This document shows positions 57,128 to 64,000 of a DNA stretch of 64,000 bases, piece by piece (the stretch's first letter is position 1; each line of letters begins with the position of its first letter). The translations under genes were made by a program, and so were the position numbers. This stretch comes from Halieaceae bacterium (GTDB lineage Bacteria; Pseudomonadota; Gammaproteobacteria; Pseudomonadales; Halieaceae). The notes under the pieces were generated by a model. It saw only the letters and a program-made list of their open reading frames with translations, had not been told where the DNA came from and searched no databases. Location of the stretch: NCBI GenBank assembly GCA_028280635.1, contig JANQLM010000121.1, forward strand, positions 1 through 64,000, written 5' to 3'.

Positions 57128-59893
57128 CTACATGCGCTGTATTTGTTCTACCTGTACCTGCAGCTTCTCCAGTGCCTGCTGCTGGCTGTCCAGTTTCTGC
57201 CGCTCCTTCGCAACAACTTCGGCCGGAGCCTTGTCGACAAATGCGGCATTGGAAAGCTTCTGCCTGACCCTCTGCGCATCCTTGTCCAGCTTGTCGATTT
57301 CTTTGGCCAGCCGCGCGAGTTCAGCTTCGCGATCAATCAGGCCTGCCATGGGGACGAGGATCTCGAGGTCGTCTACCAGTGCCGCGGATGCCGCCGGTGC
57401 CTCTTCCCCGTCCTGCAGGAAGCGGATGTCGGACAGCTTTGCGAGCTTGGTTAAGTACTGAGCGTTGTCTTCCAGCCTGGTTTTATCTTTATTGTTACCG
57501 TTGCGCAGCAGTACGGAGATTTCCTTACCTGGCGGGATAGCCATTTCCCCGCGAATATTCCGTATGCCGACAATCGCAGCTTTAAGCCATTCTATATCCG
57601 CGGTCGCGGAAGTGTCTATTTTTTTGTCTTCCGCCAGCGGGTACGGCTGCAGCATGATGGTAGGGCCTTCGCGGCCCGCCAGCGGCGCTACCCGTTGCCA
57701 GATTTCCTCGGTGATAAACGGCATCAGCGGGTGCGCCAACCGCAGCGCAGCTTCCAGCACGCGTATCAGCGTGCGACGAGTGCCGGTCTTCAGCGCTTCG
57801 CTGGCGTTGTCATCCCACAGGGTTGGTTTCGAGAGTTCCAGGTACCAGTCACAGTACTCGTTCCAGATGAATTCATAGATCGCCTGGGACGCGAGGTCAA
57901 AGCGGTAGTTGCCGATGGCGCGTTCCACCTCGGCCTCGGTTTCCTGCAGGCGCGAGATGATCCAGCGGTCCGCCAGGCCCAGCTCGAAGGCCTCGTCCCT
58001 GGCGCCGCAGGCGGCGTCCTCGCAGTTCATCAATACATAGCGGGCGGCGTTCCAGATCTTGTTGCAGAAGTTGCGGAAACCTTCGATGCGGCCCACGTCG
58101 AACTTGATGTCGCGCCCGGTGGAAGCCAGCGAGTAGTAGGTAAAGCGCAGGGCGTCGGTGCCGTAGGCGGCGATGCCTTCCGGAAACTCCTTGCGGGTCA
58201 TTTTCTCGATTTTGGCGGCCAGCTTTGGCTGCATCATGCCGGAGGTGCGCTTCTCGATCAGCGGCTCCAGCTCAATGCCGTCGATCAGGTCGATGGGGTC
58301 CAGCACGTTGCCCTTGGATTTCGACATTTTCTGGCCGTGGCTGTCGCGCACCAGCCCGTGCACATACACCTTGTGGAACGGCACCTCCTCGCGGAAGTGC
58401 AGCGTCATCATGATCATCCGGGCCACCCAGAAGAAGATGATGTCGAAGCCGGTCACCAGCACACTGCTGGGGTGGAAAGTGGCGAGGTCCTCGGTCTCTT
58501 CGGGCCAACCGAGGGTAGAAAAGGTCCACAGGGCGGAGGAGAACCAGGTGTCCAGCACATCCTCGTCCTGGCGCAGGCCCACCTCCGCTGCGATGCCGTT
58601 GGCCTCGCGCACAGCCTGCTCGCTCTCGCCCACGTAGACGTTGCCGGCCTCGTCGTACCAGGCGGGGATGCGGTGGCCCCACCAGAGCTGGCGCGAGACG
58701 CACCAGTCCTGGATGTCGCGCATCCAGGCGAAGTAAGTGTTTTCCCACTGCTTGGGTACAAACTCGATGTCGCCGTTTTCCACCGCGGCAATCGCTGGTT
58801 TGGCGAGCGTCCTGGCGTCCACGTACCACTGCCAGGTCAGGTAGGGCTCGATAACCACGCCGGAGCGGTCGCCACGCGGCACCTTGAGCGTGTGGTCCTC
58901 GGTTTTCTCCAGCAGGCCCTGGGCCTGCAGGTTCTCGATGATGCGTGCGCGGGCCTCAAAGCGGTCCAGGCCGCGGTAGGCCTCGGGCGCCTCGTCATTG
59001 ATGGCAGCGTCGACGGTGAGGATATTGATAACGTCGAGTTGGTGGCGCTGGCCCATGTCCCAGTCATTGAAGTCGTGGGCGGGGGTGATCTTTACGCAGC
59101 CGGTGCCGAACTCGCGGTCCACGTAGTCATCGGCAATGACCGGGATCTGACGCCCGGTCAGCGGCAGGTCGATGGTGCTGCCCACCAGGTGGCTGTAGCG
59201 CTCATCCTCCGGATGCACTGCTACCGCGCTGTCGCCGAGCATGGTCTCCGGGCGGGTGGTGGCAACCACCAGGTGCCCGGAGCCGTCGCTCAGGGGATAG
59301 CGCAGGTGCCACAGGGAGCCCTGTTCTTCCTCGGATATAACCTCCAGGTCGGAGATCGCCGTGTGCAGCGCCGGGTCCCAGTTGACCAGGCGCTGGCCGC
59401 GGTAGATCAGGCCTTCCCGATGCAGGCGAATAAAGACTTCCTGTACTGCGGAGGACAGACCCGGGTCCATCGTGAAGCGTTCCCGGGACCAGTCCATGGA
59501 ACTGCCGAGGCGGCGGAGCTGGCGGGTAATGGTGCCGCCGGAGTGTTCTTTCCAGTCCCAGACCTTTTCCACGAACTTGTCGCGGCCCAACTCGTGGCGG
59601 TCGGTGCCTGCCGCCTCCAATTGGCGCTCCACCACCATCTGGGTGGCGATGCCCGCGTGGTCGGTACCCACCTGCCACAGGGTGTTGCAGCCGCGCATCC
59701 GGTGATAGCGGATCAGCGCGTCCATGATGGCTTCCTGGAAACCGTGGCCCATGTGCAGGCTGCCGGTCACATTGGGCGGCGGAATCATGATGGAGTAGGG
59801 AGCTCCCTCGCCGCTGGGGGCGAAATAGCCGGAGTTCTCCCAGTGTTCGTACCAGCGGGATTCGATGTTCGCGGGCTGGAAAGTCTTGTCCAT
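57128..59893 (-). CDS. valS: Valyl-tRNA synthetase
   Basis: [21 protein letters not shown] (HIGH); [14 protein letters not shown] (KMSKS); ATG at 59893. Confidence 0.97.
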   Translation of the reverse strand: MDKTFQPANIESRWYEHWENSGYFAPSGEGAPYSIMIPPPNVTGSLHMGHGFQEAIMDALIRYHRMRGCNTLWQVGTDHAGIATQMVVERQLEAAGTDRHELGRDKFVEKVWDWKEHSGGTITRQLRRLGSSMDWSRERFTMDPGLSSAVQEVFIRLHREGLIYRGQRLVNWDPALHTAISDLEVISEEEQGSLWHLRYPLSDGSGHLVVATTRPETMLGDSAVAVHPEDERYSHLVGSTIDLPLTGRQIPVIADDYVDREFGTGCVKITPAHDFNDWDMGQRHQLDVINILTVDAAINDEAPEAYRGLDRFEARARIIENLQAQGLLEKTEDHTLKVPRGDRSGVVIEPYLTWQWYVDARTLAKPAIAAVENGDIEFVPKQWENTYFAWMRDIQDWCVSRQLWWGHRIPAWYDEAGNVYVGESEQAVREANGIAAEVGLRQDEDVLDTWFSSALWTFSTLGWPEETEDLATFHPSSVLVTGFDIIFFWVARMIMMTLHFREEVPFHKVYVHGLVRDSHGQKMSKSKGNVLDPIDLIDGIELEPLIEKRTSGMMQPKLAAKIEKMTRKEFPEGIAAYGTDALRFTYYSLASTGRDIKFDVGRIEGFRNFCNKIWNAARYVLMNCEDAACGARDEAFELGLADRWIISRLQETEAEVERAIGNYRFDLASQAIYEFIWNEYCDWYLELSKPTLWDDNASEALKTGTRRTLIRVLEAALRLAHPLMPFITEEIWQRVAPLAGREGPTIMLQPYPLAEDKKIDTSATADIEWLKAAIVGIRNIRGEMAIPPGKEISVLLRNGNNKDKTRLEDNAQYLTKLAKLSDIRFLQDGEEAPAASAALVDDLEILVPMAGLIDREAELARLAKEIDKLDKDAQRVRQKLSNAAFVDKAPAEVVAKERQKLDSQQQALEKLQVQVEQIQRM

Positions 59894-59930
59894 GAAGGTT
59901 TGCGGCTGCTCTAAAAAGCGCGCGATTATA

Positions 59931-60350
59931 TCAGAGATCGCGCTTCTCGATGGGGTAGCCAAAGTGTTTGTAACGCTTCCAGGAATCGCGCAGGGGCTCA
60001 CGGATTGCCGGGTCCTGCACTACGATTTCCAGCACCCGTTCAAAGCGGCCGACAAAGTCCGGCACCGCCAGGTCGAGGTTGATCATGACATCGTGGTGTT
60101 CGCCGGGGTCAGCCCCCCAGCCGATGGCAAGGTGCTCGGCGTCCTCACTGCCCAGTAGGCCGTGGGGCAGGAAGCTCTGGCGCCGGAAGCCCCACAGCAG
60201 TTCGTCCATGGCACGTGCCGCGCTCTCGTCGCTGGTGTGCAGGTAAATCCGATGACCTTCGCGAAACGCCTTCTCTGCCAGCCGGCAGGCAAAGCGCTGG
60301 CGCTCCCCCGGGTCTTCCTGGGGGAGCACGTAGAAGTCGACGCGGGTCAT
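59931..60350 (-). CDS. holC: DNA polymerase III chi subunit
   Basis: [36 protein letters not shown]; between valS and pepA. Confidence 0.93.
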   Translation of the reverse strand: MTRVDFYVLPQEDPGERQRFACRLAEKAFREGHRIYLHTSDESAARAMDELLWGFRRQSFLPHGLLGSEDAEHLAIGWGADPGEHHDVMINLDLAVPDFVGRFERVLEIVVQDPAIREPLRDSWKRYKHFGYPIEKRDL

Positions 60351-60374
60351 TGAAGTGCCTGCTGCCGGGTGGTG

Positions 60375-61874
60375 CTAACCGAGCTTCACGCCGGCACGGT
60401 CGAGCAGGTAGTGACTCAGCATGCCCACGGGGCGGCCGGTGGCGCCCTTGGGCGCGCTGTCCCAGGCGGTGCCGGCGATATCCAGGTGGGCCCACTTGTA
60501 CTTCTTGGTGAAGCGTGCCAGGAAACAGGCAGCGGTAATACTGCCGCCCCCGGGGCCGCCGATATTCTGTATATCGGCGAAAGGGGAGTCGATCTGCTTC
60601 TGGTAGTCGTCCCACAGGGGCATGCGCCAGGGGCGATCGTGGCTGCTGTCTCCGGCCGCGGTGAGCTGTTCCGCGAGCTTGTCGTCGTTGGCATACATGC
60701 CGTGGGCGTGGGAACCCAGTGCCACCACGCAGGCACCGGTCAGGGTGGCGATATCGATCACTGCCTGTGGCTTGAAGCGTTCCGCGTAGGTGAGGGTGTC
60801 GCACAGCACCAGGCGGCCCTCAGCGTCGGTATTGAGAATCTCAATGGTCTGGCCAGACATGCTGGTGACCACGTCGCCGGGCTTGGTGGCCTTGCCGCTG
60901 GGCAGGTTTTCGGAAGCGGCGACCAGGGCGACCACATTGATAGGCAGGTTCATGGCGAGGACGGCGTTCATGGTGCCGAACACGCTGGCGGCGCCGCACA
61001 TGTCGAACTTCATTTCGTCCATCTTGGCGCCGGGCTTGAGGCTGATGCCGCCGCTGTCGAAGGTAATACCTTTGCCGACCAGTACGTAAGGCTTCTTGGA
61101 GGCTGCGGCCCCCTTGTACTGCATGACGATAAGTTTGGCGGGCTGCTCACTGCCGGCGCTTACTGACAGGAAAGAGCCCATACCCAGTTCGCGCATCTGC
61201 TTCTCTTCCAGGATGCGGGTGGTCAGCTTGCTGTTGGCTTTGGCCAGTTTCCTGGCCTCGTTGGCAAGGTAGCTGGGTGTACAGATGTTGCCCGGCAGAT
61301 TGCCCAGTTCCCGGGCCACGTTGATGCCTTCGCCTATCTGCTTGCCGAGCTTCAGGGCCCGATTGGCGGCGGCGGTTTTAGTGGCCTCGCCGCAGTTCAC
61401 CAGCAGGCGGGCAGTTGCCAGCCCGGGACGCGGCTTGCTGAGAGTTTCCGTGTATTGATAGCTGGCAGCCTCCGCTGTACGAGCCAGTTGCTCCAGCAGT
61501 GCCCCCATGGGAACTGCGTCGCAGGCCAGTTCCTCGGCATGGAGGATGGCGTCTTTGGCCTTGCAGGACCTGAGTCCCTTCACTACTGCGGCGATCACCT
61601 TGCGAATCGCCGCTGTATCCAGTTTGCTGCGTGTGCCCGCACCGACCAGCAGGATGCGCTGCACACCTTTACTGTCCCCAGTGTGCAGCAACAGGGTGTC
61701 GCCGGCATTGCCGCCGATATCGCCAGCGGCGATGGCGGCGCTGACAATACCCCTGTAACGCTTGTCGAGTTGTTTTGCCGCGCCGCTGAGCTGCTTGCGC
61801 GGATAAACGGGTGCGATGGCACAGGCGGTCCTGGCGGCGCCTGCGTCCTTGAGAGTTCTGGCGGAAATATCCAT
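60375..61874 (-). CDS. pepA: Leucyl aminopeptidase
   Basis: VLVGKGITFDSGGISLKPGAKMDEMKFDMCGAA; NTDAEGRLVLCD. Confidence 0.96.
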   Translation of the reverse strand: MDISARTLKDAGAARTACAIAPVYPRKQLSGAAKQLDKRYRGIVSAAIAAGDIGGNAGDTLLLHTGDSKGVQRILLVGAGTRSKLDTAAIRKVIAAVVKGLRSCKAKDAILHAEELACDAVPMGALLEQLARTAEAASYQYTETLSKPRPGLATARLLVNCGEATKTAAANRALKLGKQIGEGINVARELGNLPGNICTPSYLANEARKLAKANSKLTTRILEEKQMRELGMGSFLSVSAGSEQPAKLIVMQYKGAAASKKPYVLVGKGITFDSGGISLKPGAKMDEMKFDMCGAASVFGTMNAVLAMNLPINVVALVAASENLPSGKATKPGDVVTSMSGQTIEILNTDAEGRLVLCDTLTYAERFKPQAVIDIATLTGACVVALGSHAHGMYANDDKLAEQLTAAGDSSHDRPWRMPLWDDYQKQIDSPFADIQNIGGPGGGSITAACFLARFTKKYKWAHLDIAGTAWDSAPKGATGRPVGMLSHYLLDRAGVKLG

Positions 61875-62016
61875 GGCGAATTCCTGCAACGTGTTCCAAA
61901 CTGATGAAGCTCGGGATTCTATGACGAAACGCCAATGCGCTGCGAGCGCTGGCGACCCCGGCGAGCCTTCGCGTCAACACTGTGTTCGGCATTTCGGTCG
62001 AGGTGTGGGAGGAAGC

Positions 62017-63885
62017 ATGCGAATCATGGGAAACAGGGATGCTCCCGCCGGCCATCTGCAGCCGCTGCTGCTGGGGCTAAGCCTTGCTTTTCTATTGTCG
62101 TCCTGTCGCCTGTTGTTCGTGGTGCAGGGAGACGGCTTCGTGGTTTCTGCATCCAGCCAGGCGATCTACCGGCACGACGCCGTCATCGAGGTTGCCGGCG
62201 CCTTCAGCGACAGCTTCCGGCCGGTACCCCACCCCGGCCACAGCTTCGCCGGTTGGGGTGCACTGTGCCGCAACCAGCCCGTGGCGTGTCCTGTAGAGAT
62301 ACCGGAATCACTGGTCAGCTTTGATGTGGACGGCGCGCTGGAGCCGCGGTTCCTGCCAGGCTATGACGGCCCGCTGCGCCATACCGGGGGCCTCTTCTAC
62401 GACGCTGATGGCCCTGACAACGGGCGGCTGACGATTCCACTGGGTGAGCTGGATATCGAAGGGGTGGGTGACGGTGATGCCTCGTTGCAGCTCTATCTTG
62501 CCACCCGGGAACTGGACTTCCTGCTGGCAGGTGAGCGAATTGGCGACGGTTTCGAGTTTAATCTGGCGGAACCCGGCCTCAGCTATAACGATCTCTGGCT
62601 GATGGTATCCGCGGTAGACAGTGAGGGCACGTTGGCTACCGTGGGCCTGGAAACCGAGACACCGCTGACTGCCGATGCGGCGTCGCTGAAAGCCTTCCGG
62701 CCCAACTCGCCCTACGCCGATGTATTGGCTGACTGCGCAAAGGTCATCACGCCGTTCTCCGCCTGTGAATTCAGTGAGCTGCCACTGCTGGGTATGGAAA
62801 ACAGCAATCCTGACCTCGAAGACGTCATGGCGCGCCTGGTGGTGTCCCACGACTGGATGGGTGTGCGTTTCCAGCAGTTCCTGCAGCGCATGCCTGACGA
62901 CATGCTGCAGATGTTCCGCGGTGTCACCGCCGTGGTTATCTCCGCAAACGTTCGGCCATCGTTCTACTACCCGCTCACCGGAGCGATTCATATAGATCCT
63001 GCGCTGGTCTGGCTGTTAAACGAGGAGAAAGCAACGGTGTCAAAGGCCCCGGATTTCCGAGCGAACTTTGGGGATGAGCTGGACTTTCGCTATTTCGCCG
63101 AATACCTGGAGGGGGCTTTTGCCGCCTTCGAGTTTTTCTCCCTGGATGGCGACCGGGAGCGCACGGTAGGTGAGGCAGAGCGGCTGTTCGGCATTGTGAT
63201 GTATCACGAGTTGGCACACGCCAATGACTTTGCACCCCCATCGCGCATGGGCACGCTGTCGCCTTCTCACAGCATGATCGAAGCTTATACCGCTAACGAA
63301 GCATTCTCCGCCACGGCGGTCCTGGAAGCGGTCAGCCCGCTGCGTGCAGAACTGGTCCGGGAAATGGCAGCCATCAGTTTTGGCGGCGTTGAGCCCACCG
63401 CAAACCAGAAGCGGATAACCGCATACGAGGTGGGAACCGCCTTTGCGGGCGATTCCGCGGTGGACTTTTACGGTCACTATACCGGGTTTGAGGATACGGC
63501 GACCCTGGTGGACCAGCTTATGTCCCGTCATCACTTTGGCATAGATTACCTGGCCGCGTTCGTGACACGCCCGGCCTTTGAGAGCTTCGCCAGTTGTGAC
63601 GACTACCGGGTTGGCTGGGGTCAGTTGGGGCGCATCGGCGACCCGGCAGTGTCTGCCAGGGCGGAGCTTGTTCTGCAGGTGATTCTCGGCAGGTCCGATG
63701 TGTCTTCATACTTTGCTGGCCTGCCGAGCCCCAGGACCCTCCCGGTGGCAGAGGGTTACTGTACTGCCGCCGGCAGAGTGCTTGCAGGCGCCAGTGCTCC
63801 CCAGGGTCTGCGCCAGCCTTACATGGGCAGGCCGCCAGAGCGCCCTGTTAAGCGTGTGCCGAGGGTGCTGCGTCTTTACCTGTAG
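62017..63885 (+). CDS. Lipoprotein with InlB B-repeat-like segment and HExxH (HELAH) putative metallopeptidase motif
   Basis: RBS GGAGGAAGC then MRIMGNRDAP...LAFLLSSCRLL lipobox; GHSFAGWGALC; FGIVMYHELAHANDF. Confidence 0.8.
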   Translation: MRIMGNRDAPAGHLQPLLLGLSLAFLLSSCRLLFVVQGDGFVVSASSQAIYRHDAVIEVAGAFSDSFRPVPHPGHSFAGWGALCRNQPVACPVEIPESLVSFDVDGALEPRFLPGYDGPLRHTGGLFYDADGPDNGRLTIPLGELDIEGVGDGDASLQLYLATRELDFLLAGERIGDGFEFNLAEPGLSYNDLWLMVSAVDSEGTLATVGLETETPLTADAASLKAFRPNSPYADVLADCAKVITPFSACEFSELPLLGMENSNPDLEDVMARLVVSHDWMGVRFQQFLQRMPDDMLQMFRGVTAVVISANVRPSFYYPLTGAIHIDPALVWLLNEEKATVSKAPDFRANFGDELDFRYFAEYLEGAFAAFEFFSLDGDRERTVGEAERLFGIVMYHELAHANDFAPPSRMGTLSPSHSMIEAYTANEAFSATAVLEAVSPLRAELVREMAAISFGGVEPTANQKRITAYEVGTAFAGDSAVDFYGHYTGFEDTATLVDQLMSRHHFGIDYLAAFVTRPAFESFASCDDYRVGWGQLGRIGDPAVSARAELVLQVILGRSDVSSYFAGLPSPRTLPVAEGYCTAAGRVLAGASAPQGLRQPYMGRPPERPVKRVPRVLRLYL

Positions 63886-64000
63886 CTGCCTTGTCAGGCT
63901 TGGGCAACAGTTCTAGCTCCGTCCGCGACACATAGTCGTGCCAGCAGCGCTTGTTGCGATCTACCAGGCTCCACAGGTAGCCGGCACCCGCGGGTAATAG
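63848..64000 (-). CDS. RDD-family membrane protein, C-terminal fragment (runs off window)
   Basis: Reverse-strand translation LLPAGAGYLWSLVDRNKRCWHDYVSRTELELLPKPDKAATGKDAAPSAHA* matches RDD C-terminus (R..WHD..S.T); stop at 63848-63850. Confidence 0.7.
   Translation of the reverse strand, partial: LLPAGAGYLWSLVDRNKRCWHDYVSRTELELLPKPDKAATGKDAAPSAHA

Noticed and set aside
57695-59914. 739-aa plus-strand ORF opposite valS
   Set aside because: Antisense open frame from GC-rich codon bias; low-complexity Val/Gly/His composition; valS on the other strand is unmistakable.

Overview
The window is 64 kb of GC-rich chromosome, probably from a marine gammaproteobacterium; the gene content suggests the Halieaceae/OM60 type, but this is inference. 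Most of it is ordinary chromosome. (1) Positions 1-1141 are an AT-richer segment with a PLD-like gene, abutting the 3' end of a tRNA-Arg(CCT); this may be the edge of an integrated island. (2) 1271-8393 is a six-gene co-directional cluster of mostly uncharacterised envelope or secreted proteins: two lipoproteins, a Cys-rich coiled-coil membrane protein, an SH3-M15 peptidase, a ComEC-like MBL-fold protein that has lost its metal ligands, and a BNR-repeat protein. (3) Housekeeping genes include pckA, purE/purK, tdh-kbl, gpsA, slyX, valS, holC and pepA. (4) 17847-26991 is a TetR-controlled acyclic-terpene-utilization (atu-like) catabolic operon. (5) 38768-48695 is a neutral-lipid assembly operon (HAD-PlsC, PlsB-like, WS/DGAT, GpsA, an alpha/beta-hydrolase-GST fusion, DUF2855). 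Two of its enzymes carry histone-H1-like Lys/Ala-rich C-terminal tails. (6) 52428-54656 is an ArsS-type radical SAM gene plus glycosyltransferase cluster. (7) The right end has two cold-shock-domain proteins (one membrane-anchored), valS-holC-pepA, a lipoprotein with an HELAH motif, and a truncated RDD-family gene. Strong candidate operators (long inverted repeats) lie beside several regulators. The most novel-looking items are the H1-like tails on lipid-synthesis enzymes and the 1.3-8.4 kb envelope cluster. No searches were run; all family calls come from motif recognition.
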